Source of the DNA: DASSFZ01 sp035292585
GTDB taxonomy: Bacteria; Chloroflexota; Anaerolineae; Fen-1058
NCBI GenBank assembly: GCA_035292585.1
Contig: DATDPU010000091.1
Location: forward strand, 1-64,000
Length of the DNA stretch: 64,000 bases
Direction: 5' to 3'
Shown: in pieces, positions 53,731 to 62,097 of the stretch
Numbering within the stretch: the stretch's first letter is position 1
Layout of the letters: every line of letters starts with the position of its first letter
The notes under the pieces: generated by a model
The model's database searches: none
What the model saw: the letters and a program-made list of their open reading frames with translations, nothing else
What the model was told of the DNA's origin: nothing
Translations under genes and position numbers: made by a program

Positions 53731-55668
53731 ATGAGCGTCATCGACGACATCAAAGACCGCATCGACCTCGTTGACCTCGTCGGCGAGACGGTCAAGCTCA
53801 AGAAGAGCGGCCGCACCTTCACCGGCTTCTGCCCGTTTCACTCCAACACCCGCACGCCGTCGTTCGTCGTGTGGCCGGAGAGCGGGACGTGGAAGTGCTT
53901 CGGCGCATGCAACACCGGCGGCGATGCGTTCACCTACGTGATGAAGCGCGACGGGCTGGAGTTTCGCGAAGCGTTGGAACTGCTGGCCGCGCGCACGGGC
54001 GTCGAGCTGCCCCGGCCTGACGCGCCGCCAGCAGCCGCCGAGAAAAGCGATCGATTGCGCGAGGCGGTCGCGGCGGCGGCCCACTGGTTCAATCACCTGC
54101 TCAAGCACAACTCGAAGGCGCAGACCGCGCGCGAGCATCTCAGCCAACGCGGCATCTCCGAGGCGACGATCGAGAAGTTCCAGCTCGGTTACGCGTTAGA
54201 CGATTGGAACGGGCTGCGCAACTACCTGCTGGAGCGCACCTTCACCGTCGATGAGCTGGTTGACGCCGGATTGATTGTCCGCCGCGACGATGGCAGCGTG
54301 TTCGATCGGTTCCGCAACCGGCTGATGATCCCGATCCACGATTGGAAGGGCCGCCCGATCGGTTTCGGCGCGCGGGCGCTGTCTGGCAGCGACCCTTTGG
54401 CTGCGCAAAGGGCCGGCGAGCCGAAGTATCTCAATTCGCCGCAGACGGAGCTATTCGACAAGAGCAAGACGCTGTACGGGCTGCACTTCGCCAAGAACGC
54501 GATCCGCGAGTCGGGCCAGGCGGTGATCGTCGAAGGGTACATGGATGCGATCGCCGCGCATCAGGCCGGTTTCGCCAACGTCGTCGCCTCGCTGGGCACG
54601 GCGCTGACCGAGATGCAGTTCAAGCAGCTGCAAAAACTCGCCCGGCGCTTCATCCTGGCGCTCGATGCCGACACGGCGGGCGTCAACGCGATGCTGCGTG
54701 GTTTGGATGTGGCGCGGGAAAGCCTCGACCGCGAGATGCAACCGCTGTTCAACCCGCGCGGGCTGATCGGTTTCGAGGGCAAGTTGCAAGTCGATATCCG
54801 CGTGCTCACGCTGCCGGAAGGCGCCGACCCCGACGATGTCATCCGGGGCGAGCCGCAGCGGTGGATCGAGCTGATCGAGCAGGCCCGCCCGGTCGTGCAG
54901 TACGTGATCGACACGCTCTCGGCGGGGCGCGACCTGAACGATCCGAAGGAGAAAGCGGCGTTCTCGCGCGAGATCGTCGCGTTCATCCGCGACATCGCCG
55001 ACCCGGTCGAGCGCGCAGCGTATGCCCAGCGCCTGGCGCGCCTGCTCAAAGTGGATGAGCGCGCTATTGCCGAGCAGCTGGGAAGCGCGCCATCTTCGAC
55101 CAAACGCCCGCGCCCGCGCGTTGCCGCCGAGCCGGGCGCCCCGGCTCGCGTTGCGATCGATCGCGAACGTTACTGCCTGATCGAGTTGTTGCGCGCGCCC
55201 GATGCGCTGCAGGCAATCGATGACACACTGGCCCGCGCCGACCTGTTGCCGTTTGATCGCGACGACTTTGAAAGCATCGCGCATCGCGAAGTGTTCCTGG
55301 CGCTGCAGACGGCCGTGGCCGAATCGATCGACGCGACGCGCGACGACGTGCTGGCGCGGCTCGACCCGGCATTGCGCGCCGACCTGCAAGCTTGGCTCGC
55401 CGCAGCGCCCGCCCGCCCGCCGATCGATTCGTCGCTGGATGAGACGCGCGGCATTGTCGATGCGGCCCTGCTCCTGCGCGAACGCAATTTGAAAACGCGC
55501 GGCGCGCAGCTGGAAGAGCTCATGCGCGGCGCCTCCGAAGAGAATGCCGCCGCGAACCTGCGCGAACTCGGCCAGGCCAAGCTGGCTTTGTCGGATCAGC
55601 TCCGACGCCTATCGCGTATCCGTTACGCGCCGGAATGGATCCGCCAGTCGCACAGCAGCGGTTATTGA
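53731..55668 (+). CDS. dnaG: DNA primase
   Basis: 645 residues. The N-terminal zinc-binding domain has C34, H37, C56 and C60; the last pair is C-x3-C (CFGAC), one residue longer than the common CFGC. The primase core and Toprim domain follow (VEGYMDAIAAHQ, then LALDADTAGVNA). The C-terminal part (about 450 onward) is the helicase-binding region and is more variable. It makes RNA primers for replication. It lies between ppdK and rpoD, the usual partner. Confidence 0.95.
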   Translation: MSVIDDIKDRIDLVDLVGETVKLKKSGRTFTGFCPFHSNTRTPSFVVWPESGTWKCFGACNTGGDAFTYVMKRDGLEFREALELLAARTGVELPRPDAPPAAAEKSDRLREAVAAAAHWFNHLLKHNSKAQTAREHLSQRGISEATIEKFQLGYALDDWNGLRNYLLERTFTVDELVDAGLIVRRDDGSVFDRFRNRLMIPIHDWKGRPIGFGARALSGSDPLAAQRAGEPKYLNSPQTELFDKSKTLYGLHFAKNAIRESGQAVIVEGYMDAIAAHQAGFANVVASLGTALTEMQFKQLQKLARRFILALDADTAGVNAMLRGLDVARESLDREMQPLFNPRGLIGFEGKLQVDIRVLTLPEGADPDDVIRGEPQRWIELIEQARPVVQYVIDTLSAGRDLNDPKEKAAFSREIVAFIRDIADPVERAAYAQRLARLLKVDERAIAEQLGSAPSSTKRPRPRVAAEPGAPARVAIDRERYCLIELLRAPDALQAIDDTLARADLLPFDRDDFESIAHREVFLALQTAVAESIDATRDDVLARLDPALRADLQAWLAAAPARPPIDSSLDETRGIVDAALLLRERNLKTRGAQLEELMRGASEENAAANLRELGQAKLALSDQLRRLSRIRYAPEWIRQSHSSGY

Positions 55669-55691
55669 GTCTTGACGCGCGCCCACCCCAC

Positions 55692-55720
55692 TTGCCACAA
55701 TTGCGCGACGCGCGTAGAAT
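55692..55720 (+). promoter_or_regulatory. rpoD promoter
   Basis: TTGCCA (55692-55697) and TAGAAT (55715-55720) with a 17-bp spacer stand in the 120-bp gap between dnaG and rpoD. The start site would be about 60 bp before the ATG. Confidence 0.6.
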
Positions 55721-55788
55721 ATGCCGCCGTACCGGTAAGTTGAGCGCCCGGCGAACCCGGCGACGACCGCCGGTCAAATCATCTATCC

Positions 55789-57390
55789 ATGACCAAACGA
55801 ACAAAAAGCGCCGCCCACCCCGATGAATTGAATACCGACGACGACTTCCCGCTCGAAGAGGTCGAGACGGCTGAAGCGGAACCGCTGATCGCCGAAGAGA
55901 GCGCGATCGAGATTGAAGAGGAAGAGCCGCTCACCGACGACGAGCCGGGCGAGGCCGAGCTCGAAGAGATCGAGTTCGAGGAAGACGAGGACGACGAGCG
56001 CGAGCCGCTGGAGTGGAGCGCGGAACTGGCCGACGATCCAGTGCGCATGTACCTCAAGGAGATCGGCCAGGTGCGCTTGCTCGACACCGATCAGGAAGTC
56101 TGGCTGGCCACGCAGATGAGCGCGGTCGAGCACAAGCAGCAGCTCGAAGCGCGCCTGCACGAAAGCCTGGGGCGCGCGCCCACGCCGGGCGACGTGATGC
56201 GCGAGATCTACACCAACCTCCAGCGGAGCTGGAAGGGGGTGGAGAAAGCCTGCCGCAAGACCCGCATCAAAAAACCGAACCTGCCGGCCCTGGCGCTGGA
56301 AACGCGCGCGTTGCGCGCCGGCCCCGCCCTGGACACACAATCGACGCTCCGGCCGTACATCGGCAACGGTCGTTTTGAGCGCGCGGCGGGCTGGAGCGAG
56401 CTGACCGGCCTGTTGTTCGATGTGTACGCCTTGCTGTACCTGATGCCGCTGGAAACGCTCGATTGGCTGATCGCGCAAATCAAGAAGAAGCGCGCGCTGC
56501 CCGACATACGCGCCTTCCTCAAAGCCCTGCCCGACGAGTCGCACATCCACGAATCGTTTACGGTGCTGGCCGAGCAGGCCGTGCGCGCCAAGCAGAACTT
56601 GATCCGCGCCAACCTGCGGCTGGTGGTCAGCGTCGCCAAGCGCTATATCGGGCGCGGCATCTCGTTCCTCGACTTGATCCAGGAAGGCAATATCGGCTTG
56701 CTGCGCGCCGTCGAGAAGTTCGACCACACGCGCGGTTACAAGTTCAGCACCTACGCCACGTGGTGGATTCGCCAGGCGATCAGCCGCGCCATCGCCGACC
56801 AGGCGCGCACCATCCGCATCCCGGTGCACATGGTCGAAACGATCAATCGTTTGCTGCGGGTGCAGCGCGAGTTGATGCAGGAGCTGGGGCGCGAGCCGAC
56901 CGCCGAGGAAATCGCGGTGGAATTGGGCTTGTTGGAAAGGGATGAGACGAGCGCGGTCCAGGCAGCCTGGGCGACCAATCAATCGCTCGACCCGGCCATG
57001 GAGCGCAAGCTGCGCCGCGCGGCGGCCAAGGTGCGCCGCATCATCCGCGTCAGCCAGGAGCCGATGTCGCTGGAAATGCCGGTCGGCCAGGAAGAGTCGA
57101 GCATGCTCAGCGACTTCATCGAGGACGAGACCGTCGTCGGCCCGGTGGACGCCGCTTCCAATCAACTCCTCAAAGAGCAAGTGCAGTCGAGCCTGGATGC
57201 GCTGTCGGAGCGCGAGCGCGAAGTGCTGGAGATGCGCTTCGGCTTGCGCGACGGCCAGGCGCACACGCTCGAAGAAGTGGGTCAGTTCTTCGGCGTCACC
57301 CGCGAGCGCATCCGCCAGATCGAGGCGAAAGCGCTGCGCAAGCTCCGGCATCCGTATCGCAGCCGGAAACTGCGCGACTACCTGACGTAG
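55789..57390 (+). CDS. rpoD: RNA polymerase primary sigma factor
   Basis: 533 residues of the sigma-70 group. The first 70 residues are strongly acidic (EEVETAEAEPL through EEDEDDERE). Region 1.2 begins DDPVRMYLKEIGQVRLL. Region 2 is RLVVSVAKRYIGRGISFLDLIQEGNIGL with FSTYATWWIRQAI for -10 recognition. Region 4 near the end has VTRERIRQIEAKALRKLR, the -35-binding helix. A span of about 110 residues between 1.2 and 2 is a non-conserved insertion as in many primary factors. A strong terminator follows. Confidence 0.95.
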   Translation: MTKRTKSAAHPDELNTDDDFPLEEVETAEAEPLIAEESAIEIEEEEPLTDDEPGEAELEEIEFEEDEDDEREPLEWSAELADDPVRMYLKEIGQVRLLDTDQEVWLATQMSAVEHKQQLEARLHESLGRAPTPGDVMREIYTNLQRSWKGVEKACRKTRIKKPNLPALALETRALRAGPALDTQSTLRPYIGNGRFERAAGWSELTGLLFDVYALLYLMPLETLDWLIAQIKKKRALPDIRAFLKALPDESHIHESFTVLAEQAVRAKQNLIRANLRLVVSVAKRYIGRGISFLDLIQEGNIGLLRAVEKFDHTRGYKFSTYATWWIRQAISRAIADQARTIRIPVHMVETINRLLRVQRELMQELGREPTAEEIAVELGLLERDETSAVQAAWATNQSLDPAMERKLRRAAAKVRRIIRVSQEPMSLEMPVGQEESSMLSDFIEDETVVGPVDAASNQLLKEQVQSSLDALSEREREVLEMRFGLRDGQAHTLEEVGQFFGVTRERIRQIEAKALRKLRHPYRSRKLRDYLT

Positions 57391-57424
57391 CCCATCAAGC
57401 TGGCATAGATTAGTGGGCACAATT

Positions 57425-57464
57425 CCGCATAACCGCTGGTGAGCGACGTTATGCGGATTTTTTT
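57425..57464 (+). terminator. rpoD intrinsic terminator
   Basis: CCGCATAAC (57425-57433) and GTTATGCGG (57448-57456) form a 9-bp stem whose loop contains a second short stem CGCT/AGCG. TTTTTTT follows at 57458-57464. Confidence 0.9.
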
Positions 57465-57575
57465 ATGCCAGCCCCACTCGAACCAAATCGAAGCGGGGTA
57501 TAATTATGGCGAATCTAACCTGCGCCGTCGAGCCGCGTGACCGGCTTGATGGGCGCTTCGCATTTCTGCCTGCGC

Positions 57576-57649
57576 GTAGTTTAGCGCCTTGTGCGCTTCC
57601 ATCCCAACGCTCACGACCCCACACGGGGCGCACGCGAGGGCTAAACTAC
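57576..57649. repeat. Long imperfect palindrome with GTAGTTTAGC ends
   Basis: GTAGTTTAGC (57576-57585) and GCTAAACTAC (57640-57649) are perfect inverted repeats, and pairing continues inward with mismatches for about 10 bp. The 74-bp unit may be a small mobile palindrome or a structured RNA. Confidence 0.6.
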
Positions 57650-57705
57650 AAGGCACATTGCCCTAAACGAACACCCTCGGTTAGTTTAGGAAGAGCATAG
57701 GTCGC

Positions 57706-58242
57706 ATGCTCCCTCAAGTTGCTCCGGTATCTATGAGTTCCGTACGGTTAGTCGCTCAGAGCCAGCGCCTCCGCAACCAGGCCCGGCGCACACGCCGTCA
57801 CGCTCAATCCACGCGCCTGGACAGCCGCGCGCTGTTCGATCGGCGGCGCGCGGTGCTGGCGAAGACCCCACTTCCGGTCAAACAGCGGTTCTATCAGCTG
57901 GCCGTGAGGCACATCCGCTCAACTCTAGGCCGATGCGAAGCCAGGCTCCTAAGCACGGCTCGGGCCCTTTACTGGTCTACGGCGCAACCGCTTGTGGAAG
58001 ATCAGCTCGTATTGACCTACAACAGCTTGTTGGCGCTTAAAATCCGAGTGGCCGATGGCGTGTCTTTCTTCCAACGTGAGCGCGGGCTGTGGTCAGATGC
58101 GAATCCGGGGGTGGAAGCGGATGCCGCCGAGGTCATCCTGCGCAGCGAACGTGTGACCGCCGGGTGCGAACAGGTATTGGCCTCGCTCTGGGCCTTGATT
58201 CAGCAGCTGGGGCCGAGCTATCGCGATGCGCTGAACTGCTGA
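57706..58242 (+). CDS. Hypothetical protein
   Basis: 178 residues not recognised. The first 50 are very basic (RLRNQARRTRRHAQ). The rest is predicted helical with hydrophobic periodicity (LVLTYNSLLALKIRVADGVSFF) and has two cysteines near its ends. There is no signal peptide or membrane helix. AGG lies a few bases before ATG 57706. It stands alone between the rpoD terminator and the tRNA-Asn promoter. It may be a DNA- or RNA-binding protein, but this rests only on its charge. Confidence 0.5.
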   Translation: MLPQVAPVSMSSVRLVAQSQRLRNQARRTRRHAQSTRLDSRALFDRRRAVLAKTPLPVKQRFYQLAVRHIRSTLGRCEARLLSTARALYWSTAQPLVEDQLVLTYNSLLALKIRVADGVSFFQRERGLWSDANPGVEADAAEVILRSERVTAGCEQVLASLWALIQQLGPSYRDALNC

Positions 58243-58259
58243 GGCAAGACGCTTCAGCC

Positions 58260-58288
58260 TTGACGCCCCCCCGCCCCACTGGTATAAT
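58260..58288 (+). promoter_or_regulatory. tRNA-Asn promoter
   Basis: TTGACG (58260-58265), a 17-bp spacer and TATAAT (58283-58288) form a near-consensus promoter 15 bp before the tRNA. The spacer is a run of C and G. Confidence 0.8.
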
Positions 58289-58303
58289 CCCGCGCGTCTG
58301 CGA

Positions 58304-58376
58304 TCCTGAGTAGCTCAATCGGCAGAGCAATCGGCTGTTAACCGATGGGTTCTGGGTTCGAGTCCCAGCTCAGGAG
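58304..58376 (+). tRNA. tRNA-Asn (anticodon GTT)
   Basis: All arms fold: acceptor TCCTGAG/CTCAGGA, D stem GCTC/GAGC, anticodon stem ATCGG/CCGAT with loop CTGTTAA (GTT at 58337-58339), and T stem CTGGG/CCCAG with loop TTCGAGT. The discriminator base is G, as expected for Asn. CCA is not encoded. It is flanked by its own promoter and terminator, so it is a single-gene unit. Confidence 0.97.
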
Positions 58377-58385
58377 CTCGTCGAA

Positions 58386-58410
58386 GGGGAAGCGCCAGCT
58401 TCCCCCTTTT
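58386..58410 (+). terminator. tRNA-Asn terminator
   Basis: GGGGAAGC-GCCA-GCTTCCCC is a perfect 8-bp stem followed by CTTTT, 9 bp after the tRNA. Confidence 0.85.
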
Positions 58411-58449
58411 AGTCCCCCGGTTGGATACCAGGGGTCGATCCGTTTCGAT

Positions 58450-58455
58450 TATACT
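58450..58455 (+). promoter_or_regulatory. -10 element giving a possible leaderless transcript
   Basis: TATACT ends 7 bp before the ATG of the lipoprotein gene at 58463. If used, transcription would begin at or next to the start codon. No Shine-Dalgarno sequence is visible there, which fits. Confidence 0.4.
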
Positions 58456-58462
58456 TGGGCGC

Positions 58463-59815
58463 ATGAAACGACTCCTGATCCTCGTCGCGTTGGCCTCCGT
58501 GATCGCTGCCTGCAGCGCGCCGCCCGCGACGCTTCAACCCACCGATCAACCCAGCCTCCCGTCGGCAGTGCCACCGACGCTCATACCGACCCTCGCTCCG
58601 ACGCTTACACCCTCGGCCACACCGACCCCGACCCGAACACCCCTCCCCGGCGAGATGTACGTCAACGCCGAGGACGGACTCAACCTCCGCGCTGAACCGG
58701 GTCTCACCGGTCTCTTGCTCCAGACGCTGCCCTTCGGCGCGCACCTGACGCTATTCGGCGACCCGACGGAGCCGGATGCGGACGGCCATGTCTGGCAAAG
58801 CGTCGAAACCGACGACAGGCAAACCGGCTGGGTGGCGGCGCTATACCTCACGGATACGCAGCCCGACCTGGCCGCCTTCGATCCGTTCGCGCGCTACACC
58901 ATCGAGGGGCTGCGGGCGCGCTCGTACGACACCGGCCCGATCGAGATCATCGAAACGCTGTCCGACAACGCCGGGTTTACGCGTTACGCCGTCGCCTATC
59001 CCAGCGACGGGCTGCGGGTGACGGCGATGCTGAACGTGCCGAAAGGCAGCGGCGCGCCCGACGAAAAGTTCCCGGTGATCATCCTGAACCACGGCTTCGT
59101 CGATCCGCAGCAATTCCCCACCGGTAGTTACATCCGCGCCGAGGCCGATTATCTGGCGCGCAGCGGCTATCTCACCCTCAGCCCCGATTATCGCGGTCAC
59201 GCCGATTCGGAAGGCGATCCCGAATCGGCCGGGCCGAACGTGCGCGGCGAAAATACTTTTCGCGTCGATTACGCCGTCGACGTGCTCAACCTGCTGGATG
59301 CGCTCCCGACGCTGCCGCAGGCCGATCTCAGCCGCGTGGGCATGTGGGGTCACTCGATGGGCGGCGGCATCACGCTCAAAGTGCTCACCGTCGATGGCGG
59401 CAGGCGGGTGAAGGCCGGCGTGCTCTACGGCGCGATGAGCGGCGACGAGGTCGCCAATTTGCACCATATCGACCGCCTGTGGCAGCGCGGCATCTACGAC
59501 GAGGTCACGGCGATCTACGGCACACCCGAAGAGGAGCCGGCTCGCTATGCGCGACTCTCGCCGCTGACCTACCTCGCCGATATCGCCGCGCCCATCGGCC
59601 TCCATCACGGCACGCTCGACGATCAGGTGCCGATCGAGTGGTCGCGCGATCTGGCGCAGCGGCTGGAACAATCCGGTAAATCGGTTGAGTATTTCGAGTA
59701 TGAGGGCGCGGGCCACTCGTTCAGAGACACAACCTGGAGCACGTTCATGCAGCGCGTCACCGCGTTCTTTGATCAGTACGTCAAAGCTGGCAACCAACAG
59801 GCAACGATTCAATAA
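58463..59815 (+). CDS. Lipoprotein with SH3b domain and alpha/beta hydrolase domain
   Basis: 450 residues. The signal peptide ends in ASVIAAC with lipobox cysteine C17. A Thr/Pro-rich spacer follows, then a bacterial SH3 domain (YVNAEDGLNLRAEPGL; about 65-140) that usually binds cell-wall peptide. The C-terminal half is a prolyl-oligopeptidase/dienelactone-like hydrolase with nucleophile S298 (GHSMGG), D386 or D387 (GTLDDQ) and H418 (GAGHSF). It should act as an anchored esterase or peptidase at the cell surface. The open frame upstream to 58421 is excluded by the lipobox. Confidence 0.9.
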   Translation: MKRLLILVALASVIAACSAPPATLQPTDQPSLPSAVPPTLIPTLAPTLTPSATPTPTRTPLPGEMYVNAEDGLNLRAEPGLTGLLLQTLPFGAHLTLFGDPTEPDADGHVWQSVETDDRQTGWVAALYLTDTQPDLAAFDPFARYTIEGLRARSYDTGPIEIIETLSDNAGFTRYAVAYPSDGLRVTAMLNVPKGSGAPDEKFPVIILNHGFVDPQQFPTGSYIRAEADYLARSGYLTLSPDYRGHADSEGDPESAGPNVRGENTFRVDYAVDVLNLLDALPTLPQADLSRVGMWGHSMGGGITLKVLTVDGGRRVKAGVLYGAMSGDEVANLHHIDRLWQRGIYDEVTAIYGTPEEEPARYARLSPLTYLADIAAPIGLHHGTLDDQVPIEWSRDLAQRLEQSGKSVEYFEYEGAGHSFRDTTWSTFMQRVTAFFDQYVKAGNQQATIQ

Positions 59816-59821
59816 ACGAAT

Positions 59822-59843
59822 GTAGGAGTCGTCTCCCGACGAC
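59822..59843. repeat. Copy of the GTAGGAGTCGTC palindromic repeat
   Basis: GTAGGA followed by GTCGTC-TCCC-GACGAC lies 7 bp after the lipoprotein stop. A string of GACGAC units follows. It is the third place where this unit occurs in the window. Confidence 0.8.
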
Positions 59844-59892
59844 GACGACCTCCCGGCGACGACCACTCCGATCAGCAAATCGATGGATCACC

Positions 59893-61272
59893 GTGCAGAA
59901 TCCTCAACCCGAAATATCCGATCTCCGATCTCCCGCCCCTACCGATCTGCCAGGCGAGATTGAGCCGCTACACGCTGAGCCTGCCCCACCGGTTCGCAAA
60001 GGCGCGTTTCGCGCGCTCAGCCATCGCAACTACCGGCTGTTCTTCTTCGGACAACTCATCTCCGTCATCGGCACCTGGATGCAGGATACGGCGCTCAAGT
60101 TGCTCGTCGTGCGACTGGTCGCCAATCCCGCACAGGCCGCGGCCTGGCTGGGCGCGGTCAGTTTCATTCCATTGATCCCGCTGCTGCCCGTCGCGCTGAT
60201 CGGCGGCTCGCTCGTCGATCGGTTTCCACGCCGCCGCCTGGTGCTCCTCACGCAATCGACGATGATGGTGCAGGCGCTGTTACTGTTCGCGCTCACCGCC
60301 TCGGGTGTCGTCACCGTCTGGCACATCCTGCTGTTGTCCGTCCTGTCCAGTATCGCGAATGCGATCGACGTGCCGGCGCGGCAGACGCTCGTCAGCGAAA
60401 TGGTGGAGGGCAACCGGGACGATCTGGGCGGCGCGATCGCGCTGAACTCGTCGATCTTCAATTTGGGGCGCGCGGTCGGGCCGGCGATCGCCGGGGTGAT
60501 CGTCGCGGTGGTCGGCGAGGCCGATGCCTTCCTGGTCAACGCGCTATCCTTCATTGCAGTTTTGATCGGCCTGTTGCTCATGCGCCTGCCGCCGCGACAC
60601 ATCGAGAAGCCGCCCAAGCTGGGGCAACACTTGAAGGCTGGTTTCAACTACCTGCGCAACGAGCGCACCATCCTGATCCTGATGAGCATGATCGCCACGG
60701 TTGCTTTTCTGGCGATGCCCTTCACGCAGATGCTGCCGCTATTCGCAACCTATACGCTGGCCGACAGCGCGCAACCGCTGACGGCCTTCGTGTGTGCGCG
60801 AATGGCGTGCGTCACACCCGAGGCGCTGACGCTGGGGCTGCTCAACGCTTGTTTTGGAATTGGCGCGCTGACGGGGGCTTTGCTGGTGGCGTCGCAGTCC
60901 GCCGAGCGGGGTCGGGGAAAAATGCTGACGACCGGGAACATCGCGTTCCCGTTGATCCTGCTCTGCTTCGCGCTCTCGCGATCGCTCTGGCTATCGTTCG
61001 GGCTGCTGTTCCTGGTGGGTATCGGCTGGGTGCTGCAAACTTCGCTCACCAATACGCTGCTGCAACTGACCGCGCCGGACCACGTGCGCGGGCGCGTGAT
61101 GAGCGTCTACTCCATCTTGTTCCAGGGGATGTGGCGCATCGGCAGTATGGGAACGGGGTTTCTAGCCGCGCTGGCCGGCCCGCCTTTTGCGGTGGGGTTG
61201 GGCGCCGCACTCGCGCTAGCGTATGGCGTCTTCGCAGCGTTGCGCTGGCCGAGAGTTCGCAAGTTAGCCTGA
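59893..61272 (+). CDS. MFS transporter
   Basis: 459 residues with about twelve helices. SHRNYRLFFFGQLISVIGTWMQ is the first-helix signature of the EntS/MFS_3-type exporters, and GGSLVDRFPRRRLVL is the loop motif between helices 2 and 3. It probably exports a small compound by proton antiport; the substrate is unknown. The GTG start 59893 is the only one that leaves the first helix whole. Residues of about 5-17 (PEISDLRSPAPTD) are encoded by GATCTCC repeats and are unlikely to be functional. Confidence 0.9.
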   Translation: MQNPQPEISDLRSPAPTDLPGEIEPLHAEPAPPVRKGAFRALSHRNYRLFFFGQLISVIGTWMQDTALKLLVVRLVANPAQAAAWLGAVSFIPLIPLLPVALIGGSLVDRFPRRRLVLLTQSTMMVQALLLFALTASGVVTVWHILLLSVLSSIANAIDVPARQTLVSEMVEGNRDDLGGAIALNSSIFNLGRAVGPAIAGVIVAVVGEADAFLVNALSFIAVLIGLLLMRLPPRHIEKPPKLGQHLKAGFNYLRNERTILILMSMIATVAFLAMPFTQMLPLFATYTLADSAQPLTAFVCARMACVTPEALTLGLLNACFGIGALTGALLVASQSAERGRGKMLTTGNIAFPLILLCFALSRSLWLSFGLLFLVGIGWVLQTSLTNTLLQLTAPDHVRGRVMSVYSILFQGMWRIGSMGTGFLAALAGPPFAVGLGAALALAYGVFAALRWPRVRKLA

Positions 61273-61279
61273 GTCACTA

Positions 61280-61342
61280 ATCTCCATTTACTGCGCGCTT
61301 GTCAGAGATTAGCGATAGGAGATTGGTGATTGGTAATTAAGT
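61280..61342. repeat. AATCTCC/GGAGATT repeat between convergent genes
   Basis: TAATCTCC near 61286 and GAGATTAG, GGAGATTGG, TGATTGG near 61310-61340 belong to the same family as the array after glyQS. TAATCTC and GAGATTA are inverted and could form a stem at the end of both converging transcripts. Confidence 0.55.
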
Positions 61343-61930
61343 ACCCGCTTTCTCGCACAACTCTGCATAGCCATCCTCGCCCAACACCAGGATCGCCTCT
61401 TCGCGATAGACCTCGTACATCGCGCGCAGCTCGGGCGCGGCGCGTTGGCAGCCGCCGCCGGGAAAGTCGAGCGGCGTCTCGTCGTCCATCGACAACAGGT
61501 TGTTCTCAAAGTACATCGGGTAGATCGAGCAAAAGAACGGCTTGAGGCCGGGCCAGCCTAGCCCGTGCGCGTTCGACGCAACCTGCAACGCGCACTTTCG
61601 ATCGGGTTGCAGAAAGATGCAGCAGGTCTGGCCGGGCCGCAGCGGGTCATCGACGGTCGTCGTCCCTTCCTCGGCCGCTAACGGAAAGTTCTCATCCGGC
61701 TCGCCCTGCGAAAACCATTTCGCTGCGTCGCGCCGCTCCGGCGGCAGGAACGGCTTGATCAGCGCGGCCGAGTTGAGGATCCGGTTTACGTGTTTCGGCT
61801 CGACCCACACGCCGCCGGTGCAGCAGGCCGATTGGCACTCGGCGATGACACAGCGCTGAATCGGGGCTTTCCGCAAGATGCTCGGATCGATGCGGATACC
61901 CTTGATCACTAACGCTTCATCCTGCTCCAT
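61337..61930 (-). CDS. Cysteine-cluster protein (DUF3109/YkgJ-like)
   Basis: 197 residues. Cysteines C27, C32, C36 and C37 near the start, a CC pair and a further C near 103-113, KPFFCSIYP, and GGGCQRA near the end form the pattern of metal- or Fe-S-binding proteins of this group. The function of the family is not established. GGGAG lies five bases before ATG 61930. It converges with the MFS gene and has no operon partner directly upstream. Confidence 0.82.
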   Translation of the reverse strand: MEQDEALVIKGIRIDPSILRKAPIQRCVIAECQSACCTGGVWVEPKHVNRILNSAALIKPFLPPERRDAAKWFSQGEPDENFPLAAEEGTTTVDDPLRPGQTCCIFLQPDRKCALQVASNAHGLGWPGLKPFFCSIYPMYFENNLLSMDDETPLDFPGGGCQRAAPELRAMYEVYREEAILVLGEDGYAELCEKAGT

Positions 61931-62022
61931 TCTCGCTCCCCCGCTTACGAGACCCGCCAGGCGCTTGGCAAACCCGGCGCGTCTACTATCTGGTGATTAC
62001 ACGCATCTCGATTGCTCCCCGT

Positions 62023-62072
62023 CCGCGTCCTCGACCGCTTTGCGCGGCCCGCGAGGACGCGGGCCTGGAGCA
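62023..62072. repeat. GCCCGCG palindrome element with alternative pairing, copy 2
   Basis: The hairpin GCCCGCG-AGGA-CGCGGGC (62047-62064) is followed by CTGGAGCA. CCGCGTCCTCG (62023-62033) is an exact complement of CGAGGACGCGG (62052-62062). The layout equals that of 41958-42014, and the single base that differs in the loop is matched in the distant arm. Confidence 0.65.
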
Positions 62073-62097
62073 CTTGTGGGTAAGCTCGAGTACGCCC

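Larger units (their letters stand above)
57391..57705. other. Intergenic region after rpoD with hairpins
   Basis: The region holds the rpoD terminator, a quasi-palindrome CCCCACT...AGCGGGG at 57472-57498 joined to TATAAT (57499-57504), and a long hairpin element at 57576-57649. The TATAAT may be a promoter for the next gene, although no -35 box was seen. Confidence 0.55.

Noticed and set aside
55783..57420. A long minus-strand open frame opposite rpoD
   Set aside because: Antisense shadow of a complete sigma factor; its composition is low-complexity and no domain is recognisable.
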